A stretch of 64,000 bases of DNA from Branchiostoma floridae (Eukaryota > Chordata > Leptocardii > Amphioxiformes > Branchiostomatidae). Below, one piece after another: positions 29,101 through 44,100 of the stretch. A model generated the notes under the pieces. The model worked only from the letters and a program-made list of their open reading frames with translations, did not search any database and was not told the origin of the DNA. Location: NCBI RefSeq assembly GCF_000003815.2, contig NC_049996.1, positions 9,042,324 to 9,106,323 of the forward strand, written 5' to 3'. The number at the start of each line of letters is the position of its first letter. Position 1 is the first letter of the stretch. The translations under genes were made by a program, and so were the position numbers.

Positions 29101-32100
29101 AAAACATTTAGAAAATGTTGTGATGTATGGTCTTTGTCCTTTACAGTGAGGACACCAAGAAACATGGTTTCAGTGTGGTGGTGGACATGCGAGGGTCCAC
29201 TTGGAGTTCTGTTAAACCCCTACTCAAAGCATTACAGGTTAGTCCCTTATACACAACATGGAGTTCTCTTAACCCCCTAGTTTAGTCCATTGTTCTAGAT
29301 AGTGCTCTTCTGTATATGAGAACATATGATTAAGATAAATGTACAAGAAAAGATCTTTATTGTGAGTAGATTAAAACCATTCCAGCCAAAATGGGGTACA
29401 ATTTCCAGAAACGCCTTTGTAACCCCGGCTACTCCTATTTAGTTAGTTAGTCAAGCTGGCTTTATGTTTTTTACTTAGGGAGAAGAGATGTTGCTACAGT
29501 TAGCAATAGTTCAGTGCCCAAGTAAGCTCGCTCAAAAGAAGCTGCAATGGCAGTAGTAGGTACTAGGGGGAGCTTTTGCAATGCTGAAAAGTTTGCGTTC
29601 AGATTTTAAATACGTCACCATTGCATGGGGATAAATATACTGCAGTGCCTCCTGTTGGTCATTGCTGCAACTGCAGTTTTATCATAACACATGTATTTTG
29701 CCAGGGGAAACGCTTCAGTTCCATATGTGCATTACTGTAAATGCAGAGATGTTTGCGGTGGTTTTATGTTTGTGGTTTTATGTTTGTGGTTTTCATGGTG
29801 ACCACTTCACCGCGAACTTAGAACCACCACCAATGCTCCATTTCCCTGCTAATGCAAAAGTGAGTCCCCGCAAACTTAAATGCATTTACAGTATATATAT
29901 CTAGTAAGACGATACCTACAGAAGTTGTGATAGGGTCTCTTAATGTGGTAATCTTGTAATCTACACTAGTACTTATGGGACATCCATGCCTTGAAGTGTT
30001 CCCAATGTTTCATCAGTGCATGTTTGACCTCTGCCCCCTGTAGGACTGTTTCCCCGGTAACATCCACATGGCTCACATCATCAAACCTGACAACTTCTGG
30101 CAGAAACACCGCACCAGTCTCGGCTCCTCCAAGTTCTCCTTTGAGGTAACAATATTGTAGCAAAATAAGTTGCAAAGTTTAAGCTTTGTTCCAACTCTTA
30201 TGATAACTTCTTTCCATGGCAAAATATTTACATAAGTCCAACCCTTTGCCAATCCAAATTGTGTGTATTCATTGGAAAAGAGTGAAATTCAAGCATGTAC
30301 ACAAGGGGTGGGTACCGGTACCGGTCCAGTCCATAGTTGCAAAGTTTAAGCTTTCTTCCAACACAAAGAAAGGAACTTGGCACAAATTTTCGGTCAAACT
30401 TGTCAACCTTCTTCAGAATGATTCGCTTCACTGACGTTCGGGAAGTCGGAAGATGAAACGTACATCTGAAGAAGGTCAATGAGTTTGACCAAAAATTCAT
30501 GGTGAGTTCCTTTCTTTGTGTTGGAACGAAGCTTAAACTTTACAAGTATGGATTTGATGACCCAATATACTCTGAATCGTTTGTACTTTGGTACAATGCC
30601 AGAGATATGGAAGTCATGAAGTGTGTACATGAATTTCACTCTTTTCCTATGAATACACACAATTTGGATTGGCGTAGGGTTGGACTTATGTAAATATTTT
30701 GCCATGGAAAGAAGTTATTGTTATTTTGATATCTGCAAAGTTGGCTTTCCAAGAGGATAAATCTTGGATATGCGGCAAAAAATCTTTAAATAAGACATTG
30801 AGATGTACTACAAGTAGCTGCCTTTTAAAAAAACTAATCTATTCGAAATATTTTGGAATCAAACTTCACTTGACAATCAGCTGTATCCTGTTAAGGTACT
30901 CTTTCCTACCAAATGTGGTATTGAACACTGTTTCTGTGTTTTTGTCACGCTAACATAGAGGATACACCATTAATGAGCTTTCCACACCTAGTTGATTTGT
31001 AAGAGAAATGTGGCATGTGGGAAATATCCTGACTTAAAAGGCACTGTGGAAAAGACTATTAGTTTCTGGTTTTGACCAAGATTTTAGCCAGATAACGATC
31101 TAAATCTAAAAGGGATCTTGGGTATGTTTCATTACATCTGAAACCTTTCCTTTAACCATTAGCATTTTTACAAATGTGTGGCTGAGTTATGTAAGTAAAT
31201 GCATTTATATGCCCTTGTTTGTTTACATGTTTAGATGAAAGAAACATGATGAAAGTCAGTGTACTTTGTTCTGTCCATAAAGATTGTTTCACTATTTTCA
31301 GTAAGTTGCTATGAATATTGTAATTTCATTCAAATGTCTTACACGATTGCTGATCTGAACAGTGAGCATCTCACAGAGCAGGTAAATTCCAAAAGGCAAC
31401 CACAGAAAGAGTGTGTGGAAGTCAGACCATTTCCAAAATCATATCCAGTTGCTTGAGTAACTGCTTTTTGGCAGTTATCTTATTACCTGGATGTCTAATG
31501 TTCATTGACGTAACCACAGAAAGTTTTCTCGCAGACAGTTTTGCTATACTTATATTGTTTTGTAATAACTGTTGTACTTTCTTCGTTACAGACCTCCATG
31601 ATAGCTCTAGACGGCCTAACAAAATGCATCGACCAATCGCAGCTTACTAGTGAATTTGACGGCACGCTGGTGTATGATCACGAAGAGTGGATAGAACTCA
31701 GGCTGGTACGTAATTCACATAGGTACATGTATACAGATAAGAAATTCTTAGCATCCCATAATTATTGGTCATGATTAACATTTATCATGGCATTCTTCCA
31801 GTTGTCCTTGGTTGCTGTATCAGTGAAGACAGTGTCATTGTGATTTCAATGGATTGTTGCTCAAGTGTGTGCAAGTGTTTTGTTTGATTTATCAATCTTT
31901 TGAGTTTTGGACGCCGACCACATAGTTTTAGAGAGTGTCAGATGACCTCAAACTCTCCAAAATGCTTCAAAAATGATACATTCGTATGAAGGTAATTGAC
32001 ATAGTAAAAAAATTAACAACTATTTTTGTACACAAGGTAAGTGCTTGCCAAGAAGCTTTTAACCAGTCCTCTGATTTTTCTCAAGCTGGAATGATCCATG

Positions 32101-35100
32101 TCTTGTGACCAGAAATGTCATGTGACCAATGAAATGTCTTGTAAGCTAAACTGTGTGAGAAAAGCAAATGGGTCAAAGATGCTAACATAGCATCAAAAAT
32201 TTTGTTCTTTGATTATAGTCAACACTTGAAAGGAACATTAACCTTTTTTTCCTGCTGCCTAACCCCTAACCAATACAGGTTGGGGTGCCAAATGGTTACT
32301 TTAGCGTGCTAAAGTTTGAAAGCAAATATTTCTACGCTTCCAGGCCCTTGAGGAGTTTGTCTACTCAGCGTTGGACTTGCTGGACAAGTTCGAGACCCTG
32401 GAGGAAGCAATGAACGCTAACGACTTTGCAGACGACCTTGCTGGTGCCAAACTCATGATGGAGGAACACAACTCTCGCAAGAAGAAGATCTCCAAGGCCC
32501 CGATCGAACACTTGGAGACGGAGGGGCAGAAACTACTGGAGAAGATCGGGGTGATGAAGGCAGAGGAGGGGACAGGGGACAGTGGGATAGGCGAGAACCA
32601 TGCAATGGTATCAGGTGGGGGTCTAAACAATCACCATATAAAGACAAAACTGTAGATTAGATTTATGTTGGTCTCTACTGTCCTTTCCTAGTGTTACTGC
32701 TGTAGAAATGTTTGTGACATAATTATGGTATAAGGGTACTATGTTATATAGGGGCATAGCAAAGTAGTTTGAAAACTACATTATGTGCTTGAAAACTTTT
32801 CAAGGATTGTAAAACTCAATTTAGGCTAAAAAGGTTGATTTTCACAGTATGGAAAATGAGTTTACTTGAATCTCAAATTTACTTGGAAAATGTTAGGCAT
32901 CTGAAAGTTACTTCGGTTAATTGTCATAGCTTTGTAATTGGAATCTCTGATATGAAAATCGTTCTGCCTATTACATAGGTACTGCTGATTTCCAAAGTGA
33001 AGCTCCTCGTGTGACGAGTTTGGTAGAGAACCTGCACGCCACGCGACAGAGACTACAGCAACTATGGCACATCCGCAAGCTGAAGTTAGACCAGTGCTTC
33101 CAGCTGCGTCTCTTTGACAACGACTGTGAGAAGGTAGGGTCATGGGTCAACTGGACAGGAATGATGGGGTCATGGGTCAGGGGTACAGGAATTGATGGGG
33201 TCAGGGGTCAGCAGGAAGGAATGGATGAGGTCAAGGGTCATGGGTCAGCTGGACAGAAATGGATGGGTCAACATTCAGACTAGTTTTGTTCTCCTCTTAC
33301 AGTCACACTTGTGGAATATTCGGTCTTTATGTGTTTTTTCAGTGTGTAGAATAGAAAAAACCCTACTGTCAACAGTAGCCATCATCTGTGTTGTCATAAG
33401 AAGACAACCAAGGGCCAATATTTCCTCTGTCACTCTCAACTAAGTTGTAAATGTTAGGCGGTTTATGACATAGAACCGGAAGACATCTTAACGATTAATA
33501 CATTCTGCTGCTTTCAGATGTTTGAATGGCTCAGTCACAACAAGGAGCTATTCGTCGTGAACTTCACGGAGATTGGCGCCTCGCACAAAATCGCGCTGGA
33601 GCTGCAGGCAGAGCACAGCCACTTCGCAATGAACTCCATGGTGAGTTTTATCCTCCACATCGAACAAAGAAAAATAAACGAAAGAGACAGGGTTGGACAA
33701 GCTAAGTATTCTAAGATTTTTTTGCCTGAACAATTTTTCTATGTATTTTCACTTCTTGCAATGGAATTCTTTGAAGTATTTTTCTGAGTTGACCAATGCT
33801 TGATGCCACAACTGTGCAAAGTTATAAGTATATCAACATCTTAGTTTCCCAATTTGGCCCGATCAGCACTTTTACGGGAGAATCAGACTATTGGACTTGC
33901 CCAACCCTGATGAGATGTTTCATTTAAGTGGCCATGTAGCATGGGATATTATGCATCTCACATTTAAGTATAATAGCTGATAGATATTAAAATGTTTCCT
34001 CACCCTTTATCTGGTTTAGTTTAATTTTGGTAAGGCTTTTCTATTGTTTCAGTCTAAAATTCATGGGCATATTTCTGCTCTAATAGAGCTTCTAGGGCAA
34101 AAATCAATGTATTCTACTATGGTTAAGATTAGTATTTGTCTTGACTTGTTCCCAGGACAATCTTCCCGGAAATTGGGCTGCCCATATTTCCTAATATGGC
34201 ATATATCCTGGTTTCCTGGCACAACGACCCTCCCACTGTTATGTACCACAGATCTGAGTTATGAGCTCAGACAAGTGACAGGTCCCATTTTGTTTAATCT
34301 GACCGGAATGAAAAATGATCATTTTTCCTCCCAGGGGGGAATAAATGGTGCCAGTGTGATTATACTGACTGTGGGTAGACAGAGCCAAGCAGATGTTAGA
34401 GTGCAATTAGGTGACAAAGCAGGAAAACAAACAAAATGGCAGTGTGCACCTTTAGATGATACCTGTAAAATTTGGAAATTGCCATATAAGTGCTTCTGTG
34501 ATTGATAGACTTTTTATAGGATATTTCTTTGTAAAACAAGCTACAGATGTTTTTTCCTTTTTGAAAAAAAATCTGATTGCAATATGGTGCATTCAAGTCT
34601 TGTACCACTTGTATTATCATTGACTTTAAATGTGGCATGTGCATGTACAATGTAAATAATGATAGTTGCAATAGAATGTTGGAAAAATACACATTTCTTT
34701 AAAATAAACTAATGTGTAGGATAGAAGTAAACAGTATTGAAATGTGGAATGAAGGATAGAGTATATAAAGATGTGCGATTTTCCTTAGCCTCTCGTAGAT
34801 ATACATAATAACATTAGTGAGATATAGGTAGTATTTTTCATTTGGTAAAAGCATGGCCATGATTAGTATGGTAATCAACACAAGGATTGTAATTCACTTA
34901 ATAGAGTCCGGGTGGTTCATCTTAATAAAGTAAAACACCTTCCCATCATTTTTATTCAAAGTGATAAGTGAAAACAAAAGGGAAGAAAATGAATCTGTTC
35001 TTTGTTATTCTTCTCAAATTTACCATTATGAAGAGAATCTGATGTTGGAAATGGTAAAAAAAAAGTATTAAATACTTTTGTGGGAGCAGGATAACAAATA

Positions 35101-38100
35101 TAGACCTTACCCCCCACCTAGAACAAAAGCCTAAAAATTACATTTACCATTACCTCCTACAAAACTACATGGTACAGTCCTTCTGATAGACCCCACTAAT
35201 CAACAGTGTTAAAGAAAGAGGGTAATTCATTAAGCCTTGTCATTCAGAGGTGGATATAGTGATGAAATGGCTTGATTATCTCTGTCTTCAGTACTGTAGG
35301 ATTGTTTTGGTACAAATGTAGATGCATGTTTGTAAGATGAGAGGATATCTTTCACTCTGGCATCTACTCAAGTATGGCAGAGGTGAGAGAACAACACTTA
35401 GTCTATTCTTTTAGTTTTAGAACTGTTACATATTATATTATAAGACTAGTTCACCTTTACCCGGGGTAACCTATATCCATTGTATTTAAAAACAAGTTAC
35501 TTAGGGATATCAAGTCGACGGATGGTGACTTCAACAACTTGATATCCCTAAAGGCCGTTTTTGAATACAACGGATATAGGTTACCCTGTGAATAAAGGTT
35601 AAGTAGTGTTACATGTAGTTTGTTACAGTTTTTAACTGGTGGGTTAGATGGAACAGAAATTTATACTCACTTGTTCTTAGTTTTTGCCTTCTCAGGCTGA
35701 AACATTTAGTGTTCGCTACATGATTTAGCTGTGACAGTTTGCTATGGCTTAGGGTTAAAACATTAACATTTATTTTCCTCTCTAAAGTTTAAGAAAAATT
35801 GTAGTTGTTTTATTTTCTTACTTTAATTTTCTGTCAATTCGTTTTTGTTTCCCTTGTATGATAACATGTACACTTCTTTGTGATTTAGTTTATATCAAAT
35901 TTTATATTTTTGGCATCAGAAAAGATGATTCAAACAACTACGATTTTTTACCTTAAAATGTATTCGACCTACCTTATATAGATATATTTGAAAGGATGAA
36001 AAAGGCATTGTCGAGGATGCTAATACTTCAGAATGTACCCCTGCATTTGTGACTTATGAGCTTAAGAAAAATGATACCTCTAGAAATGAGAAAAAAGGGG
36101 TCAGTGACATCTTTAGCACCTTCAGAAAACTTAAAATGATACAGAAACTGCAGTCCGTCTGTACAGACTATGTATTTTAGCTTTGTTGCAACATCATCTT
36201 TTGGGATGAGGCTGCTGTAATACTCTTAAGATCTGACAAACACTCTTTTCGGTAGAAAATGATTTATCCAACTTTGTTTTACTGTGATTTAATGAATAAC
36301 TTAGTACCAAATACAAATTTTTAAATTTTTAAAGTTGTCCTCTAAAATTGGTTTAATTTTTACAAAATGGACATTAAGAATTTCAAAGTTCAAAGTTCAG
36401 ATATTTGTAGAATTCTTTAAAACGTTGATGAAAAAAAAAAGAAATGCTCAGTGGAAAGCACTACCATTTGCAAGAAAAACGAAGCTTTCAGCTGTCCTTT
36501 TTTAAATTCATATCAAGGATATCAAATAAGGATGGAATGAATCTTCTCAGTATAGTCAGGCAGTAGCCTACATGTAGAAGCTTGCAACACATTCGCATCT
36601 CAAAAAGGCTGGCTTAGAGGCTATAAACAGGTAGTGAGTTAAAGTTACACTAAAAGCACAATATTATACGTCAAACAGTAAGCTGAATTCTAGATAAAAT
36701 CCATAGCATCTTACCGTTCCTGGTCTTGAGCCCCTCACAAATGCAAACTATGAAATAATCATGAAGGATGTCTAACAGACTCCGTCAATTATTAATTATG
36801 CAAATTGGTGCGTAACAGACTGGGAGTTTGTAACTGGAGAGTTCTTTCGTGCGGTGCTGCTTTTACCTGTCATGAAATTTGTATAGAGTCTAATTGTTTT
36901 GAACGTGGTCCTTTTGACAATACTTCTCTTGGTAATATGGTTAGATAGGGTATGCCATTTGGTTTGAAGAGGGGGCAACTTTTTTATTTTTTATTTAATT
37001 AGAACACTGGTAACTGTATTAATTAGATTTTGTGACATTTGAAAGAAATATTGCTGGAATCGCATCATTTGGCAGAATTTAACCAAAGTTGTGTTGCCCT
37101 TAAGCTAATGTCACTCAAAGTTAGTGTTGATCACCCCTATGTTGTGACATGGAATATTCCATTGTGCACAACCACCTATGGTGGGCCGTACCATTGTCCT
37201 TGAGCGGGTGGGTAGAGCAGCCATTCCGGCTCCAGGGACTCTGATAATTGGCTTTCAAAAATCCCACTGAGATTTTAGACCTGTCATTAGAAGAGACTCT
37301 GGGAAACACAATAGGTCTTCGACCAGGACAGTCTATGGTACCGTAAACTCACTCACTTTCACTGTAATAAAATGTCTTTAGATGGTTCGTCTTTCAAAAT
37401 CTTACCTTTCACAAAGAATACTTCAGACATGTTTTGCTCAGAATTTTGCCGAAAACTTTTGCTTTATTTGGGACGTGATTGGATAAAAATTGTACCAAAG
37501 ATAAAATAGTTGAATAAAAGTTGGCAAAAATATTGTGATTTAGGGTATGGGTATTACATGATTCAACGCCAAACAGAATCAGAAATCCACTTTGACATGG
37601 GGGAGCCTGTCTGGGCTGTCCCTCTGCTAAATCTCAAAAGTGATTAATCTAGATATGATACTCTTATATGGCATATGTCCTCAGACGATAATAAAGGATT
37701 TGAACTTTTCATTTTGGTCTTCTGACACAAATCTGAGATTTTATCCAACCTCGTATCTAGAAGTAACCCCTATGTAAGCTTGATTTGGATCGTTCTCGTT
37801 GTGGGGAAAGACTCCTGAACGCTGCATCGACGGAAATTTGATTTTGATCCGATTGATTCATCGTATGTCTGGGGCCAAAGTTAAAAGCTTTCCTGCTGCG
37901 GGCCCATTGGTGAAGCATTAGAATACATGGGAAAATACCAACATTTCCTCTAAAACACAGACATAACAGTTACCAATGGATTTTTAATGGGCTCCACTGG
38001 GAAACATGGATTGGATGGAAGGTAAGAATAGGTTGTTTCATTTTATGTTCAGTAGTAAGTCAGTAGTGGTATATTAACTAGTATGTTGTTCACATGGGGT

Positions 38101-41100
38101 AGGGTGTTTATTTTCTATGTGAAAAAAAAAAGACTAGGGAAAGGCTGTCAGTTACATTGAATATAAGGAATTGTTAGCCTCTGTTTGCAGACTTCTAGCA
38201 GTGCTGACTTTTATTTTTTTTGCGAGAGCGCTGATTTGCGATTTTCAACTGTGCAAAACTCCCTTTGCCAGGAATGAGATAACCACAGTCCATGTTGAAA
38301 ATCGAGAATCAGAGCTCCCACAAAAAAAAAGCCGTTGCTGCTTGAAGTTTGTAAACGAGGCGAGGAATTGTGAGGTAGGCATTTTATTCTCCGATCATCT
38401 TTTATTGATAGGAGCAAAAGGTTATCTGAAACAGGTAGGAGGGTGGGAGGGAGGAGGTTGATATCATGGGTAGAACTGTGTACCTTAACAAATTTTACGT
38501 ACAGTTACAGGTACAGGTACAGAACTCGTACAGGTGCAGGCACAGGTATATTGTACATCGATGTAGGTGAGACCTTCAGGTAGTAAAATAGCCATTACAG
38601 GATATGATTTTGGATATGATTAATGCCAAATAGCAATTACTGTATGATTTTGGAAATGGTCAGATGTTTTAGATAACATCATTCGTCAGTGACACTGAAG
38701 AGATCTTATTGAAGAGTAGGTTTATTATCCTTACTATGAATTGATATGCAAAAGAGGTGAAGGCAATAAGAAGACAATATATTGGTTTAGGTACCCAGAC
38801 CTGTACTTCAACCTTAACAGGTTTGATCAATTGTCTGTAAGTTATACACGTAGCCAATTGTCTTTTTTAATTATAAGTTGTCATCTTTGATTGAGGATTT
38901 ACATTTTTTAATCTCAAAACGATTTCTAACGGCAAGATTAACACAGTGGTCATCGATGATTCAGGATTTATTTATCTGAAGTCATAGAAAGTGGTGTCCA
39001 CTAGGGCACAAAACTTCTTGTGTTAGGTCACAATATTTGTCTGAGTTATCTTTTGCATTTAGCCCACAACTGAAAATGTTATGTTTCTCAATAGCATTCA
39101 ATTTGTTATTATTCTCTGCTACAAGGGAGTTTCACTTAAAACCCCACAGTACAGAATCAATTCAGATTTGGCTTTTTGTGTTTCAATTACCGTATATGTT
39201 GTAGCAAACTCATACTGTGTAAGTATGAGCTTTATTTTATTACCTATTTCATGAAATATAAGTGTGCCCAGTTAATGTTGTATTCTAAAGTTAAACTTGT
39301 ATCTCTAAGCACTATTTTCAGAGGAAATTGCTAAGAGGGCAAGGGAAGCTCAGAACTATTTCGTAAGATAACAGAGGCCTTACTGTTAATATAATAACGG
39401 TCCCTTTTTAGGCTTGACTTTAGAACCCAATTGTATCAGTCGATTGAAATTTCCGAAAAATACACATTTTGTTTGAATGAAGGAATAATATCTTGATTAC
39501 ATATAGACTGTTACACCGTCATAGGCAACTTAAGCTTGAGTCCTGGCCAAGGTATAGAAATGAAATTCACTTTAAAGAGTTTTAGGGAAAAGCCCAGGTA
39601 GAAAATTGTTAACTTCAAGCAAGTATACACTCTTTGGAAGGATCTAACTGTCTTACTCTGATTTGTGAGTTCTATTTTGGCGGCTCTTTTCCCTCTCAGT
39701 GTGACTGTGATTGGCAGTAGTGTGGGAGTAAACCTGGTATCCTATTTCAGAACAAACAGATTCTGTTTTCCTTTCACTGTTAACTCCTACCCATCATGCC
39801 TGTCAACATAAATGCTTCTATGTATGGAGTGTGACAGTTTCCTGGGTGGGAGAAGATGAGTGTTGAAATGAGAAGAAACTGCTGCATGCACTATTTTGTA
39901 GACAGACTTGAAAGACATAAATTTTATTTACCAAATTGAATGATTTCATTGATTTACCAAATTGAATACTTTTTAGAGAACCTTTGTGTATGTGACTGTC
40001 AAAACTATATGATACTATCATGCACTTGTACATGCTTTCTAGAAATACATGACAATTTTACATTGCATGTACTTGAAGATATATGTCAATTCATGTGCCT
40101 TATGCATAAACTACACGTACATGTAGTTAGTACAAGTACATTTGTACATGCAGATAAAGCTTACGTGTATACAAGTACATTTGTACATGCAGATAAAGCT
40201 TACGTGTATACCTTGTTGCCAACTAAATGTTGTGGAAATGTTACGGTGTCATTTTGTCTTTCACACATGACAACATTTCTTCCTCCATGAAACGTTCCAC
40301 TGAGAACGCTGAATGTTCTAATTGTTTGAAGAATCATTTAATTGCTCTTACTTGACAATCTGACATTAACAGCATTATTCTGGAATTCAAACCCATTCTT
40401 TCACGTTCCAAACAGGCTTTAAAATGTTGGATGTCAGTGTATCCAAAAGCTTTATGCAATAACTTTTCTTCCAATTGTGGCATGTATGTCACTAAAACAC
40501 AAACTTGGAGGCTTCAACCCTTAAATACTTCTGTAAATGGTTGTCTGGTTGTTTAAGAGTAAACTGAAGTAGTAGTAGTATATAGTAGAAGCAACACTCT
40601 CAAAATATGTTTTTAGTGCTTGAAAAGTTGTTGAACTAAAAATGTACATCAGACTTGGTCTCAATAGTATTTTTTATTCACATTGGCTTTACTTTGTATG
40701 AAGGTGGATTCTAACAGACATTTATTCCATTTGACAGCATGAAAACGGAAATAAAATGCCAGCCAGCAGTACTCAGGTATCAATATGCCATGACTGTGCT
40801 GCATTAGATGCTTATCTGTTCCCTACACCTCCACATAATGTAGCAAAGTGACAAGTTCAGGATGGATGGCACCCCATTCCCAGCCTTAAATCAAGCCAAT
40901 TCTGTGTGTACCCTGTAAATAACATGTGATACTATGTTGAGAAAGGTCAATTTACAGTTGCGGTGCATCCGTGGACTGGCGTATTTACCCATTAGGACAG
41001 CCAAAGGGCTAACGTTTTATCCGGGGGTCATAGGCAGTTGAGTTTGAAATCTCAGTTTCAACTGAGACTAAACTGCAGAGTGCAGTGTTGAAAATTGTAC

Positions 41101-44100
41101 TGGATGTTTTTTGAACATGGCAGACAGTGAAGGTGAGGTGTATTTGTTGATATGATATTTTTGAGAAAAACTTGAATGTGCTTTTAAAAATAATCTCCTG
41201 GCTGATTACATANNNNNNNNNNNNNNNNNNNNNNNNNNNNNNNNNNNNNNNNNNNNNNNNNNNNNNNNNNNNNNNNNNNNNNNNNNNNNNNNNNNNNNNN
41301 NNNNNNNNNNNNNNNNNNNNNNNNNNNNNNNNNNNNNNNNNNNNNNNNNNNNNNNNNNNNNNNNNNNNNNNNNNNNNNNNNNNNNNNNNNNNNNNNNNNN
41401 NNNNNNNNNNNNNNNNNNNNNNNNNNNNNNNNNNNNNNNNNNNNNNNNNNNNNNNNNNNNNNNNNNNNNNNNNNNNNNNNNNNNNNNNNNNNNNNNNNNN
41501 NNNNNNNNNNNNNNNNNNNNNNNNNNNNNNNNNNNNNNNNNNNNNNNNNNNNNNNNNNNNNNNNNNNNNNNNNNNNNNNNNNNNNNNNNNNNNNNNNNNN
41601 NNNNNNNNNNNNNNNNNNNNNNNNNNNNNNNNNNNNNNNNNNNNNNNNNNNNNNNNNNNNNNNNNNNNNNNNNNNNNNNNNNNNNNNNNNNNNNNNNNNN
41701 NNNNNNNNNNNNNNNNNNNNNNNNNNNNNNNNNNNNNNNNNNNNNNNNNNNNNNNNNNNNNNNNNNNNNNNNNNNNNNNNNNNNNNNNNNNNNNNNNNNN
41801 NNNNNNNNNNNNNNNNNNNNNNNNNNNNNNNNNNNNNNNNNNNNNNNNAGGAGACCAAGGAAAATATAGATAGAAGTAGGGAAAAATTTTCTGAATGTAT
41901 ACTATTAGGATAGGTTTTATTAGGCAATTCTGAAAGGGCTTTGAGTGGTCAGTGGCACTGTTTGTAAAATTGGCTGTCTGAGTATTATTGCTGTGTAGGC
42001 AGTTATTGTGGCTAGGATGTCAAGATCTGATGGAGTAGTGTCTAATGACTGATAGTCCTATCTTTTGTTGTAGCATCTTTTTTTCAGGAATCTAAAAATC
42101 CAAAGAGCTTGAGTTTTGCCCATGATTGAGATTGAAACTGGGTAGTTCGTTGTCCTTTTCGGGTCAAGAGGTCACCAGAGTTGATGTATTTTCTTGATTG
42201 TATAGTCTGATTTGCTTTTTCTATTTTTGGACATTTGGCTGCTGTGTCAGTCATTTTTGACTAAAAATGTATATTTTTGGCTTCTAGGCCCTTGTATTTA
42301 AACCATTAAATGACCTGAAATTGGTACAAAGGTAAATTGGACATATGACAACAGGACCCCATCAACACTTTCTTCATAGAGCACTTATAAAATGAGTTAT
42401 TTGGGGATTTTTAGCAATTTTTAACTAAAAAATGTATATTTTTGGCTCCTATGCCCTTATATTGAAACCAAATGACCTAAAATTCGGCATGAAGGTGTGT
42501 AGGACAAGTGCCCACAGTACTTCATTCTCCCTTTGAGCAAACATTACTTCAAATTGTTGAGTTTTGGGATTTTTTCAAGGATGAAGATGGATTGCAATAT
42601 GCTGTATTTGCTCCTAAGCAAATGTCGGCCTTTCTAGTCTGATTTGCTTTCTCTATTTTTGGACATTTGGCTGCTGTGTCCTGTTAGTTAAGGTAAATAG
42701 GAGTGGCTTTGACTCCATGTGAGAGACCTTACACATGGCCTATTATGGCATTCCAGTCAGGGCAACACTTAAAGTGTTTTAAAAGTCTTTGGCAGAGTTT
42801 TTGTAGCTTCCAAGGAAGGTTAAGTCACTGCATGCCAAGAAAAACATTTTTTCTGATACTGTATTATTTTTGAAGAAACACAAATTTTCAAAGACGTTGG
42901 TAGAGGTTTTGTAGTTTGCAAGGAAGATTAAGTCACTGCATGCCAAAAACAACATTTTTTTCTAATACTGTATTATTTTTAAGAAACTCAAATAAATCTG
43001 ACTGACTGATCAGTTGTAATTTATTTTTGCATAGTGTCTAGCCTGATTTTTCAGTCACGTACATATCATTTTTTGCTAGAGTAGTATAGTTTTTTCCACA
43101 AGGAAAGGCAACAATCAAGTGTTTTTATTGCCCCAATTCCGCATGTCATAGACGTAGTCTTTAATGAAGTCTGCCAGTGATTTCCAGAGAAAACGGATCA
43201 CATGGCTCAGGCTAATATCATTTAGGAAATTAAGTTGCACTTAATGTGATTACCCTGCTTTTAAAGTATATCCCCCCAAAAAAGGGTGGGACAGAGACGG
43301 AAGTGAAGATCCACCAAAATGCTCTGTAAGGCCTTCAGATCTGTTTTATCAATTTACTATCGACTTGGCGCGCTTTAGATGATGTTATGACTGTATACCT
43401 TGCAAATTCTTTGTTGTATTTTTGCTGCGATAGACAAAATTCCATTTATCATTACATAAAAATGATAAATATGAACTATTGTAATAGTTGAAATCATACA
43501 TTTAGTAGTATATGTTTTTTGAATGTCAACTGCAACTGTTCAAAGAATAATATCAGTTGATTGCCTTTTTTATGATACAAGGTAAGGTCTCATTGTGTAT
43601 AGTTAAACGCACTGAGGGTGGGGAATGCTTGCCATTTGAAGTTTCTAACTGACAGTGTCCCTTACAGTGCGGTTATAGTAACTGTGCTACAAGATTTTGA
43701 CTCAGAAGTATTGCATGGACCGACTTTAACTTTAAGATATATAATGTTTTGGTGACTTTTGCACCGCCTCGCTTTTCGTACAGCTGGTGGAAACGCGTGT
43801 AAGACGACCCTTTGTCGTACTTTGAATGGGAGTCCTTTGACAGGCGCGTGGAGGAATTGTCTTGCTGGCGGCATGTACTATTATTCAACATTTGGCTGCG
43901 AAATTGCCATTAGTTTTGGTTCCCTTTCTTCCCAATTGTTATGTAGATTACAGGTCCTGTGCCACTAGCAGAAAACATTCACTAAAATCATGGCCTGTAG
44001 AAATCTGCTTGATTCCTCAACTTCCAGATTCTTAAAGGTTTGCCTCCAATAACATTGCAATGTATCTTTCTCCATGCTCCCCCCATAATAGAGAGCTTTA

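Noticed and set aside
34044-34505. 153-codon open frame on the plus strand in intron 9
   Set aside because: No recognisable domain, ordinary intronic composition and no splice-signal support; possible by chance in 64 kb and six frames.
41172-41927. Long open frames through the N run on both strands
   Set aside because: Created by unknown bases in the gap.
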